A DNA stretch of 64,000 nt from Megalopta genalis. Lineage: Eukaryota; Arthropoda; Insecta; Hymenoptera; Halictidae. The stretch covers positions 10,684,309 to 10,748,308 of the forward strand of contig NC_135026.1 in the NCBI RefSeq assembly GCF_051020955.1, in the 5' to 3' direction. The translations under genes were made by a program, and so were the position numbers. The stretch's first letter is position 1; each line of letters opens with the position of its first letter. The notes below the pieces were generated by a model. It did no database searches. It saw only the letters and a list, made by a program, of their open reading frames with translations, and had not been told where the DNA came from. Below, in pieces: positions 9,778 to 19,066 of the stretch.

Positions 9778-10461
9778 CACAGTTCAACGAATGATTCGCA
9801 AAGCTAATTTAATAGATAATAATCGTGTTAAAGGACGTAAGGGATATGTTAGAGAAATATGAAGAATATTATCAATAACCTTGACATAACTTTGATAGGG
9901 ATATGTTAGAGAAATATGAAGAATATTATCAATAACCTTGACATAACCTTGATATGACCTTGATATGACCTTGATATAACCTTGACATAACCTTGACATA
10001 TCAAGGTCATATCAAGGTTATGTCAAAGTTATATGGAGGTCATATCAAGGTCATGTCAAGGTTATATCAAGGTTATGTCAAGGTCATGCCAAGGTTATAT
10101 CAAGATCATATCAAGGTCATATCAAGGTCATGCCAAGGTCATGCCAAGGTCATGCCAAGGTTATATCAAGGTCATATCAAGGTTATGTCAAGGTTATATC
10201 AAGGTCATATCAAGGTCATGCCAAGGTCATGCCAAGGTTATATCAAGGTCATATCAAGGTCATGCCAAGGTCATGCCAAGGTTATATCAAGGTCATATCA
10301 AGGTCATATCAAGGTTATGTCAAGGTTATATCAAGGTCATATCAAGGTTATGTCAAGGTTATTGATAATATTCTTCATATTTCTCTAACATAACCCTTAC
10401 GTACTTTAACACGATTATTATTTATTAAATTAGCTTTGCGAATCATTCGTTGAACTGTGTT
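9778..10461. mobile_element. Foldback element with tandem-repeat core
   Basis: Inverted arms at about 9778-9885 and 10356-10461 (ACAGTTCAACGAATGATTCGC and TTAGAGAAATATGAAGAATA with their complements) enclose an 11-bp minisatellite that itself switches orientation at about 10000. The left arm has a 58-bp direct duplication (9839 and 9898). Inverted arms around tandem subrepeats recall Foldback/Galileo-type elements of Drosophila, but no transposase or terminal signature supports that family here. Mariner sequence (10470-10644) abuts the right arm. Confidence 0.8.
9883..10362. repeat. 11-bp minisatellite with AAGGTCATATC-type unit
   Basis: More than 40 units of AAGGTYATRYC are present, reversed left of about 10000 and forward from there to 10362. 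The period is not a multiple of three, yet all three plus frames stay open, giving repetitive peptides such as YQGHIKVMSRL; these are artefacts of the array. By eye about 13 forward copies contain TCAAGGTCA and several more CCAAGGTCA, identical to the half-site bound by FTZ-F1/SF-1/ERR-type nuclear receptors. Confidence 0.93.
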
Positions 10462-10469
10462 TCGGACGA

Positions 10470-10644
10470 TCGCGTCTCACTTAATAATGACACGAGACAT
10501 CTTTGTTTCAGTTTATTTAGGAGAGTGCATGCGTGTAAATGCAATGATAAAGAGAGATAGTCATATATGTCTGAAATCAACATGTGCGTATGGATTGAAA
10601 CTTGAAGTGACACTATCGGACAGAACTTTCCGGTATAGACCTAA
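10470..10644 (-). mobile_element. Mariner 5' fragment
   Basis: This is the reverse complement of the first ~175 bp of the 562-bp mariner derivatives (GTCTCACTTAATAATGACACG, then CTATCGGACAGAACTTTCCGG). The terminus carries a 2-bp insertion (CCGGTATAGACCTAA). The remainder is missing at the junction with the foldback arm. Confidence 0.85.
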
Positions 10645-11310
10645 TACTTTACAACGTGAACCTGAAATACTTAGTTGAAATAATGAATTGAAATTTCCTT
10701 AACGCTCGAGTATTTATTTCCATGAAAGTTTGCCGATCAAGCAAACATATGAGTATGTTTCGTGACATTCGTGTTTTCATTTGTGATACGCTTTATTTCA
10801 GATACGTACATTGTCAAAAGCAAACAAATGTTAAAAATGTTCTAATTACATTAATTAACGCTTTAAGCACGGAGTTGATTTTTCTGGGTTCTCCGTCGAG
10901 GCAGCCGCGGCCGGCACTATTTTTTCACCTTGACATACTACCGGTCCCATGCGCCGGTGCCGTCCAAACGATAGGTTCGCTGTCATTCCCAGGGGGCTGA
11001 CGCCGCACTCAACATGTTAATCGAGGGAAATATAAAAGAAACGCTTTTTTTTCGTCAAAATAGTAGTTGTTCCATACTTTTTCTGCAAAAATCAGCCGGT
11101 GTTCCGTCACGTAGAACCTCCCGCAGACCTCTCTCGTGAAGGGTTTATGGCACGGACAAACGTGGGTCATTTGAGGAGACGGAGACCTTTTTTGGCAGCT
11201 GCCGAACATCCGGGCAGTGTCTCCGTCTTTTCTAATGACCGCGACGTGTCGTAAATCCAAAAGGCCCGAAAAAACCTCCCTCAACAACACTTGAGATTTT
11301 TGAACGCGTC
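10645..11310. other. No gene recognised; GC-rich patch at 10890-11000
   Basis: The frame at 10722-11000 (92 codons) and the minus-strand 123-codon frame at 11009-11380 have no recognisable domains. The sequence around 10895-10990 is GC-rich (CAGCCGCGGCCGGCAC) and may belong to an LTR-type repeat together with the promoter downstream; that is speculative. Confidence 0.3.
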
Positions 11311-11551
11311 TTGGGAAAGTTAGTCCCAACCGTCGCGGGGATGACATCTCAAGGCCCAGAGGACCTCCCCAACCTCGCAATTACGTGTCGCACCCCTCTT
11401 CGAGACAAGGCCCGTGCAGGACGGTACGAGAGGGTGGTGACGAAACGTTCGGAGGACGCTGATTGGGAAATCGTAATTTTCGAGAAAACCAATCAGTGCA
11501 TCCCGGCATGGAGGTGGAGGTTCCTTCAAGAATCTCAAGTGGGGAGAAGGG

Positions 11552-11583
11552 TATAAAAAACGCGAGCAGTCGAGTGGTTCAGT
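11552..11583 (+). promoter_or_regulatory. Core promoter: TATA box plus initiator
   Basis: TATAAAA begins at 11552 and TCAGT, the arthropod initiator consensus, lies at 11579-11583, placing its A 29 bases downstream: canonical TATA-to-start spacing. A GATTGG (11460) and CCAATCA (11490) lie upstream. Downstream, three imperfect copies of CGGAGACTCACTCG (11650-11730) follow, with no ORF. This layout suits a retrotransposon LTR (U3-R) or a host first exon. No second LTR copy or primer-binding site was found. Confidence 0.45.
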
Positions 11584-12945
11584 AGTTTAGTAGCAATATT
11601 ATTATTCTTACAGTCGCCTTCAAAAAGATATATTCTCGACCCGGAGTCTCACTCGTGCGTCAAACAGTCTCAATCGTTCGGAGACTCACTCGTCGCAACC
11701 GGAGACTCATTCGACTCGGGAACTCAATCGCTCATTCTTTCGAAATCGGTCGATCGGACCGATAACCATACAAAACCGACGCGTCTTCAAACAAGTGAAG
11801 CCCGGGCCTTACAACCCCGGTAGGGTTGACGTTCGATCCCCGCGCGTCAAAAAGGCGTCGTAAAAGCACGGCGCTACAGCCGGTGTTGCAGGTCGATAGG
11901 AGTTGACATCTTTGACCGACATCGTCTATGGCTATCGGGTGACGCGATAGCTTTGTTGTGGCCACGGGTTAAACGCGATTCACGCGATAAAGTTTAGCTC
12001 GGCGGTAACTTGAACACGCCGGACATCGAGTTGACGATGTTATCGGTATGTGTACGCTCGCGAACAAATTACTGCACGCGTACGTACTGCTCGGACGAAT
12101 ATCCGAACCGGCCTCGCCGGTGGAAGGGTAAGCAGAAGTTACCGATGCGAAGGGAAGAACACCCCTTAAACGCGGCCCGACCTTCGGTTGGGGTGACTTT
12201 GCCTTCACCAACCAAAGTTTGATTACTGTTTTCACTGCGGGACTGCGATAGAACTGCAATACATATACGTACTGTCTCCACAAACCTCGATACATTCTCG
12301 CGTCGTCGTTACTTTGCTGACGTTCGAACTCGACCAGTTCTTCGTGATTCCACTGCTAATTCCGGATTACCCTTTACCACCGGTTCTCTGTATCTTTCTT
12401 GCTTGGATTGGCAATTTTCCGCCTCAAATATTGGTTTAATTATCACTTGGGCAACAATAACGCGATACCTTCGCGCACGGTAGCCTTTGGTAGCCTTGAT
12501 CGAATTTGTCGGATTTTTAAATTATTTTAGCATGCGTTCAGTATAAAAGTGATCGATTGTTTAATCAATTATACACTCGCCTTGGTTTTTGATTATTCAA
12601 ATATTTGATTTTCGTTCGGAAAGCAAACATTTTCTGAATATTCGGAAAGATTAAAATCTTTTTTCTTTTCGTTTAAATATCATCTATCGCACGCTTGAAT
12701 CGATACATCGGTCTTCTTAAACAAATTACAAATGCTTTCTTACGGTTTTTGAAAGCGTTGTTTTACAATGTAGCGTACGAATTTTTTGATATGTCAATTA
12801 TTTCATTTTTTACAAGCATTTAAAATTGATTTAAAAAAAAAATAAACAGCTGTTTTTTTTAGCGAACTACTGCCATTTCTACAATTATTAAGAATTTCGA
12901 TAATCCGTGCGTTACATTTTAGATAATAGTTGATATAATTATATA
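11584..12945. other. No gene recognised
   Basis: The first ~700 bp are GC- and CpG-rich and might be the transcribed part of the promoter at 11552. From about 12400 it becomes AT-rich. The minus-strand frames at 11969-12295 and 11732-11965 are unremarkable. Confidence 0.35.
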
Positions 12946-13330
12946 TCATAACATATATATATATATATATATAAGAGATATAATTATATACAATAATTTA
13001 TGAATCAACAATTTTTTTTAATTATATAATTAAATATTGTTATTATATTATATATATTTTATATTATTATATAATAATATAAATTATTATAATAATATTA
13101 TTTTATATATATTTTAATATATATATAAGAGATATAATTATATACAATAATTTATGAATCAACAATTTTTTTTAATTATATAATCAAATATTATTATATT
13201 ATATATATTTTATATTATTATATAATAATATAAATTATTATAATAATATTATTTTATATATATTTTAATATATATATAAGAGATATAATTATATACAATA
13301 ATTTATGAATCAACAATTTTTTTTTAATTT
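12946..13330. repeat. ~150-bp AT-rich tandem repeat, about 2.4 copies
   Basis: The block AAGAGATATAATTATATACA...TTTATGAATCAACAATTTTT recurs at about 12974, 13128 and 13278 (spacing 154 and 150). Between copies lie AT-palindromic stretches. The array ends where GC content recovers at 13331. Confidence 0.9.
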
Positions 13331-14186
13331 GCACGTCCTAGCACTTGCGAACTGTGACGGTCAGCAGTCAGTGTTCTACGAGAAAGAGTTTATCTTAGAA
13401 AGACTTCTAAGCGTCGTGACCTATTTTTAAGCCTTTTCATATCCAACCAATAATAATCGTACACATATTTCGGGATTCTATATATGATGCACGTTGTCAT
13501 TAACGAACTTTTACCCCGCTATAATTAAATTATAGTAGCAACAGTAACTTGCTCTCTCCATTTTTTTTCTTTTACAGAGAAACATTCCGTTCCGCGGCAG
13601 TCACGCGAATGTCGATTTTAAGACCGACCTCCGCAGGATTAAAGCATTTTCTTGTTGCTCGGAATAGGTAGCCATAGACGTCGACGAGAAATCGTCAGAG
13701 AAATTTAATAACGTTACTGCGTTAACTTCGGGCTTTCACCGGCAAGCTCCTCTTTCAGACTTGTTACAACAGCGGCCGTAATATCCTTTATGGCTTGTGG
13801 CTGACGGTAATGACGACGTGACGCAACGATACCGACGCGGGTTTCTCGTTGTTCCCGCGAGTCGAGCCCGAATTAATCAAATTATCCGATTACGATCTAG
13901 GCTTATTTTCTTCTCGCGAAACGCGCGATCCCGTTGTTTAAAATGCCACGCGTGACGTGCCAACTTCTTCCAAAAGGGCTCTGTTATGTCAGATTTCTAG
14001 ATTTCGGTATAACATAACGTTATATATTGATTTCTTTGATTTTTTGTTTATTGCTAAACTCGTGAGCCTTATTGTTAGATGTTCCGATGTTATGGAAAAC
14101 ATACAATTGTTCGCGTGGCTTTCAGACAATAAGAATAAGATACTCGTCAGAATTTTCAGATATTTTTAGACTTTGCGATTTCTGTA
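13331..14186. other. No gene recognised
   Basis: Mixed-composition sequence without a recognisable domain, repeat partner or splice structure. Frames here are under 110 codons and run into the neighbouring TTAA element. Confidence 0.35.
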
Positions 14187-14190
14187 ATAA

Positions 14191-14773
14191 CCTTTTAAGT
14201 ACGGCTGAATTCTGCGCGAGGCTATTTCTCTGGACGACAGAGTCTGATGTGTACTGTACAGACTCTGATACTGTATATACCGGGTGTCCCAAAAATGTCT
14301 CGCAATCCGAAAGTGGCGGGTTCCTCGGGTCATTTGAAGCAACTTTTTCCTTTACAAAAAATTTCTCCGAGGCACCGTTAACGAGTTATTAACGAAAAAC
14401 AGTGACCAATGAGAGGCGAGCTCGGCTGGCGCGAGGCGATCGAGCCAGTGAGCGGAACTGGGCTTCGCGCGCTGGTTGGCTGGGCCGCCTCGCGTCAGCC
14501 GTACTCGATTCTTATTGGTCACTGTTTTTCGTTAATAACTCGTTAACGGTGTCTCGAAGAACATTTTTGTAAAGGAAGAAGTTGCTTCGAATGATCCGGG
14601 GAACCCGCCATTTCCGGATTGCGAGATATTTTTGGAACACCCTGTAGACTGTTGTAAATCGATGTGAAGACAAAAGAAGTGTGAAACAATCCGCGAAAGC
14701 CACTATAGTGACGTGTCGTTCTGAAAGATGACATCTGCGAAAGCCACTATAGTGGCGCGTCGTGCCTAAAAGG
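14191..14773 (+). mobile_element. TTAA-type element carrying a foldback, copy 1
   Basis: It has ends CCTTTTAAGTACGGCTGAAT and CTATAGTGGCGCGTCGTGCC...AAAAGG. The right border is TTAA (14774-14777); the left reads ATAA, probably a mutated TTAA. The order inside is: terminal CGGCTGAATTCTGCGCGAGG segment, palindrome at 14280-14644, a TAGACTGTTGTAAATCGATG segment, then two ACTATAGTG segments. The same order is seen at 50996-51585 and, reversed, at 53990-54588. No transposase is encoded. Confidence 0.78.
14280..14644. repeat. 365-bp palindrome, TACAGGGTG family
   Basis: TA flanks both ends (TA-CCGGGTGTCCCAAAAATG ... GGAACACCCTG-TA). Arms of about 180 bp pair almost completely around a centre at about 14460 in AGCGGAACTGGGCTTCGCGC. 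Arm motifs are TCGCAATCCGAAAGTGGCGG, CGAGTTATTAACGAAAAAC and GTGACCAATGAGAGG. TA at both borders would fit a Tc1/mariner-type target site. It is nested inside a TTAA element. Confidence 0.85.
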
Positions 14774-14780
14774 TTAAGTA

Positions 14781-14995
14781 CAGTAAATTCTCCCTAATCG
14801 ACGCTCGGATTGTATACAAAAATGGACAATTTTGTAAGAGGAGATACGATTATTCGAGCCTTGCAGCTCATTCTTATAATTACCAATTGTCGATAACTAT
14901 AGAAACGAGTCGCAAAGTTCGAATAATCGTATCTCTTCTTCCAAAATTGTTCATTTTTATGCACGATTCGAGCGTTAATTAGAGAGAATTTTCTG
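14781..14995. mobile_element. 215-bp palindromic MITE, pogo-like ends
   Basis: The sequence is TA-CAGTAAATTCTCCCTAATCG ... GAGAGAATTTTCTG-TA with inner pairs AGGAGATACGATTATTCGAG / TTCGAATAATCGTATCTCTTC. CAGT ends and TA borders are as in pogo/Tc1-type elements. Full or partial relatives occur at 16334-16549, 28815-28890, 31976-32092, 32433-32549, 47260-47435 and about 2970. No coding capacity. Confidence 0.75.
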
Positions 14996-15160
14996 TACCA
15001 CGTTATGTACCACAAAAAGAATTCAAACTGTAGGCTATAACTACGAATTTCATCTGTTATCTAATTAATTCTTCTATTATCACAATACTTTGAGAACGCA
15101 TCTTCAGTTTTTAAACAGCTGGAAGCATGCTCATTTCGATAGAAGATTATTTCAATATGC
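14996..15160. repeat. Dispersed segment shared with 28890-29005
   Basis: AATTTCATCTGTTATCTAAT and TGAGAACGCATCTTCAG...AGCATGCTCATTTCGATAG follow the MITE both here and at 28890-29005. The pair extends leftward into the MITE half, so MITE and flank were duplicated together. Confidence 0.75.
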
Positions 15161-16333
15161 ATGATTTTTCGTTTTGATTTTTAGAAAATCGTTTTTCATA
15201 GGAATGTAGTCATAGGTTACGTAGAAAATAAATAAAAAAATCTAGGTAATAATATTGAGTATTTATTTTGAAAAAAAGTTGTATGTCGACTTTTGGCAAC
15301 GATATGCGTTTATTACTAAAATTATTGTAGACGTAAAAGAATGGTCATGTATTTATATTATCTATTAGTATAGGAATTTTCACATTATTTATAAATAAAA
15401 TGCAGCAAAGCAATTGCGATTTTTGTTGCGACACAAAGCAACCTTGCATTCGATGCACTCGGTCCGTGAAAATCCTTTGCAACCTGAAAGCTATCACCCA
15501 TCACATTCAAATGTCAAAAAACATATAACTTACTCGCCAAAAGTAATGTCAATTCTTTTATTTCACGCATGGTCTATTGTTTATTGTTATCAACGTGTGT
15601 TCGGAAACGCGCATACTCAGGTTTTCGAATAAAATTCAGTGGAACCGGAATGTAGACAATTGGCAACAATATGCATTTAAGGGTTAACGATAACAGAGAT
15701 ATTGCTTTGAAACAGCTTTAGCGAATCATCCTGTATATGACCCAATGATCACCACCATTACTGTATGTTTTTATCAACAACCGTAGGACGGTCAATTACG
15801 TTCTTCCAGTTGCAATTCTGGCTACGCTTAATCTGCTCTTCAAATTCCACTCTTCGTGACACACGAGGAAACCACTCGATGTTCCTCGAACTGTATTTCT
15901 CGTTCGAGTTAACGTTCGAACCAACGACGTAATTAATTCGAAACGCTCGTGTCCGCTGAGAGAAGTTCCCGGACCAAGTTACGGGATGTAAAAGGATATT
16001 TCCTGAGGAGGTACCACCGGGGTTGGGGAAACTTTGATTTGACTTGCACGCGACCGCTTTCGCACGAGACTGTGGTTTCCGAGTTCCACAGGGCTGCTTT
16101 ATCATCGAACGGGTGATAGTGGCTCAATGAAATTAGGAATCTTGTCTGCGGTTGAGATCTCCGCGTACTTCCCCGTCAAAAGTTGTTCCAGATCATGATT
16201 GTGGTCCGCAATTTTCTAAGTGCAGAAATACCAGGTCCATGACAACGAACTTTTCATATAAAAAATATTGACGTTGCTTAAATATAATATAAATATAGTA
16301 ATATAAGTATAGGATAAATATAGTTGCTTTCTA
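15161..16333. other. No gene recognised; one dispersed repeat copy at 15636-15687
   Basis: The reverse-complement copy of the 1841/2037 repeat (GAATGTAGACAATTGGCAAC to GGGTTAA) ends at 15687. The 115-codon minus-strand frame at 15758-16105 has no recognisable domain. ATCATCCTGTATATGA at 15727 is a remnant of the ...CCTGTA terminus family. Confidence 0.4.
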
Positions 16334-16549
16334 TAGTAATTTCTCTCACATTGTCCCTCAGCTTAGGAACGAAAATGGACGATTTGGCAAGAGGAGATAC
16401 GATTATTCAAGCTTTGAGGCTCGTTTTTATAGTCGCTGATTGTCCAACAACGAGAAAAACGACGCGCAAGACGTGAATAATCGTGTCACCTCTTCCCGAA
16501 TTGTTCATTTTTACTTACAAGCTGAAAGACAATTGTGGAGAATTTACTG
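16334..16549. mobile_element. Palindromic pogo-like MITE, copy 2
   Basis: It begins AGTAATTTCTCTCACATTG and ends CAATTGTGGAGAATTTACTG-TA, with the inner pair GGAGATACGATTATTCAAGC / GTGAATAATCGTGTCACCTC. It is a diverged sibling of 14781-14995 of the same length. Confidence 0.7.
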
Positions 16550-17123
16550 TAGTTCTGTAAGTGCAAGAAAGATCGCTGTGTCACGTGTTTTTACTTTCGT
16601 GATATTGTTCATTCATTCTTCGTATTAGTATTTAAATCATATAAATTATGTTTATTAAATTATTCTTATTTAAATTATAAGATGAAGAAGACTATCGATC
16701 GCGACTGTCACTGTCACAATCAACCTCGACCGCACTTTCGAACTTTAATTATAAATTGTTATCTAGAATATGCTTATTAGTGCAAAGTAACTATCAGCGT
16801 TTCTTTAGGACATATGAAATTAGAGATTCAAAACAAGAAGGGAGAATATATTTACTAAAAAAAAACACTTATAACACAATTTTAAAGCAGCAAGGAAAAT
16901 TAGTTTTCAGGTACCGAAAAGGTATTTTCGCAATTTACCTAAATATGACAGGATGAATGTGTTCCAAATCCCATTTTACATTATACAGGGTGTCCCGAAA
17001 ATGTCTTGCAATCTGGAAATGGAGAATTCCTGAGATATGGAATTCCTCCCCTACGTATTTATTCGAAATAATTGGAATAATGCCCCTCTCTGATTTCGCG
17101 AAATGTTTTGGCAATGGCAAATA
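16550..17123. other. Mostly unassigned; one TACAGGGTG end at 16985-17040
   Basis: TACAGGGTGTCCCGAAAATG at 16985 begins one arm of the foldback family, breaking off after about 55 bp. The remainder is AT-rich with no gene. Confidence 0.5.
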
Positions 17124-17533
17124 TTAGGTCTACCGGAAAGTTCTGTCCGATAGTGTCGCTTCAAGTTTCAATCCATACGCACATGTTGATTTCAGACATA
17201 TATGACTATCTCTCTTTATCATTGCATTTACACACATGTACGATTCTCACGAGATTTATTATTTTCTGTACACTTTTCGACGAGAAGATTATACATTTTA
17301 CGAATATCCAACTTTGGATTTAAATACCTCTGATTTCAAGAATGGCGAGACTTGGTGGCTTTCGAATGCCGGACAACTTAGAATGTGTGCTTTTACAACA
17401 TGTCAATTCTATCCTAACACATAGGTATCGAAATGAACGCGAAGTTGCCCCGGATAAAAAACGGTAGTGACATATTCATGCGATTGCTTATTTTACGGCT
17501 ATCCGACACAAATTCTTTTATAATATTGAAATA
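17124..17533 (+). repeat. Mariner 5' fragment plus duplicated flank, second copy
   Basis: A direct near-identical copy of 4684-5095. It again starts with ~115 bp of mariner 5' end and continues with 300 bp of non-mariner sequence before the next mariner. The two loci therefore share at least 970 bp including the 562-bp element. Confidence 0.87.
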
Positions 17534-18095
17534 TTAGGTCTACCGGAAAGATCTGTCCGATAGTGTCGCTTCGAGTTTCAATCCATACGCACATGTTGAT
17601 TCGAGACATATATCACTGTCTCTCTTTATCGTTGCATTTACACGCATGTACTCTCCTAAATAAACTGAAACAAAGATGTCTCGTGTCATTATTAAGCGAG
17701 ACGCGATCGTGAAAACATGGCTACCGATGATAATGCCAGACCACATGCTGCTTTGGCGACTCGTCCGAAAATCGCAGAGCTAGGCTGGGAAATTCTGTCG
17801 CATCCACCATACTCCCTGGACCTAGCACCCTCCGATTATCACTTGTTTCTCTCTTTGCAAAACTTTTTACAGGAAAAAAATTCAAAACTGAAGCTGATGT
17901 CAACCGAGCACTAGTCGAGTTCTTCGCCTCTAAAAATAAATCATTTTTTAAAAATGGCATTTACAAGTTGCCATCGCGCTGGCAAGAAGTCATAAATAAC
18001 GATGGAAAGTATATTCTACAATAAATATTATTAAATGTATAAAAATTGTGTTATATTTCAATTGAAAAACGGACAAAACTTTCCGGTAGACCTAA
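17534..18095 (+). mobile_element. 562-bp mariner deletion derivative, copy 2
   Basis: It is collinear with 5096-5657 and of identical length. The 17717-17914 frame has DDNARPH and SLDLAPSDY, keeping the second and third catalytic Asp. It carries the same internal deletion and same tail frameshift as the other copies, plus private changes (AGATCTG in the 5' end; GGACAAAAC in the 3' end). Non-autonomous. Confidence 0.93.
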
Positions 18096-18469
18096 TATAT
18101 CGTTAAAGATTGAAGATTACCCTGAAGATTCCTTATAATATATAACATGTTATTGTTTACAAATATGGGACCATTGAAAGTTCTTATTATAATGTAATGC
18201 GAAACTAAGAAAGACAATTCCAAAAGGAACACTAAAAGAGAACGCGCAGAAGTGATAGTTCGACAGATGATGAAGAAGGAATTATTCTAAATGATGGAAA
18301 AGTGATTACGAAGAAAATTATGACACAGAATGTTTGCTTTGTGCGTGCGTTTAACACGCTGGCAAGAAGTCATAAGTAACGATGGAAAGTATATTCTACA
18401 ATAAATATAATTAAATGTACGAAAATTGTGTTATATTTCAAAACGGACAGAACTTTCCGGTAGACCTAA
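18096..18469 (+). repeat. Composite unit ending in a mariner 3' terminus
   Basis: It starts TATCGTTAAAGATTGAAG, passes through AAGAGAACGCGCAGAAGTGA and TGTGCGTGCGTTTAACACGC, and ends with the last ~110 bp of mariner (GGCAAGAAGTCATAAGTAAC to GGTAGACCTAA). Related units: 48019-48373 and 48374-48747 (tandem), and reversed at 44142-44497. One frame reads RRSDSSTDDEEGIILNDGK before running into mariner, possibly a captured coding fragment. Confidence 0.85.
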
Positions 18470-18757
18470 TATATAGCTAACACATGTCTAAAGAAACGTA
18501 TTTTACAAATCTGTAATAGAAGTGTCCAAATAGAAAAACGATGAAAAACCACCTTTACTAGGTTCTTCGCGACTCCGGGCAAAGGCAATTTTCCAGAAAC
18601 TTTGTTTACGTATCAGCTAGTAAATTATTCCGTCCAACGTCTGAAAAATCTCAAGTCGTGTGAACCTAAAAATGTTAGTTGGTTTCCAAAGATGAACGAA
18701 GATATTTGTAACTGACAATTTACACAAGTGTTCTACAGTTCATCTAATTGGAAAATT
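18470..18757 (+). repeat. Dispersed flank segment (AGCTAACACATGTCTAAAG)
   Basis: The same ~290-bp segment follows the composite unit at 48748-49040 and, reversed, lies at about 40100-40387. It contains GACTCCGGGCAAAGGCAATT, TACGTATCAGCTAGTAAATT and TTGGTTTCCAAAGATGAACG. Function unknown. Confidence 0.85.
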
Positions 18758-18759
18758 AA

Positions 18760-18853
18760 TTTGGCAAGAAGTCATAAGTAACGATGGAAAGTATATTCCA
18801 CAATAAATATTAATAAACGCATGAAAATGGACAGAACTTTCCGGTAGACCTAA
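18760..18853 (+). mobile_element. Mariner 3' fragment
   Basis: The last ~94 bp of the mariner family (GGCAAGAAGTCATAAGTAAC ... TTTCCGGTAGACCTAA), without a 5' half. Confidence 0.85.
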
Positions 18854-19020
18854 TATTTTTGTAGATTTTAATTATCGAACGATGCACGAAGTTCGATCGT
18901 AATTTGTCGTTGACGTATTCGATGGTCGAACTTTGGGAGGGTGCCGTCCCTTTTTGGATGACACCTCCGTCGAATTTCGCGGTATTCCTCCGCAGAAGTT
19001 TGCGCGGGATTGTGAAAGCG

Positions 19021-19066
<46 letters not shown>

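Noticed and set aside
9993..10393. Overlapping 87-131-codon frames (YQGHIKVMSRL repeats)
   Set aside because: Three frames open simultaneously over an 11-bp minisatellite; no start context or flanking coding sequence.
11815..11845. tRNA T-arm-like GTTCGATCC at about 11830
   Set aside because: No matching acceptor, D or anticodon stems could be laid out around it.
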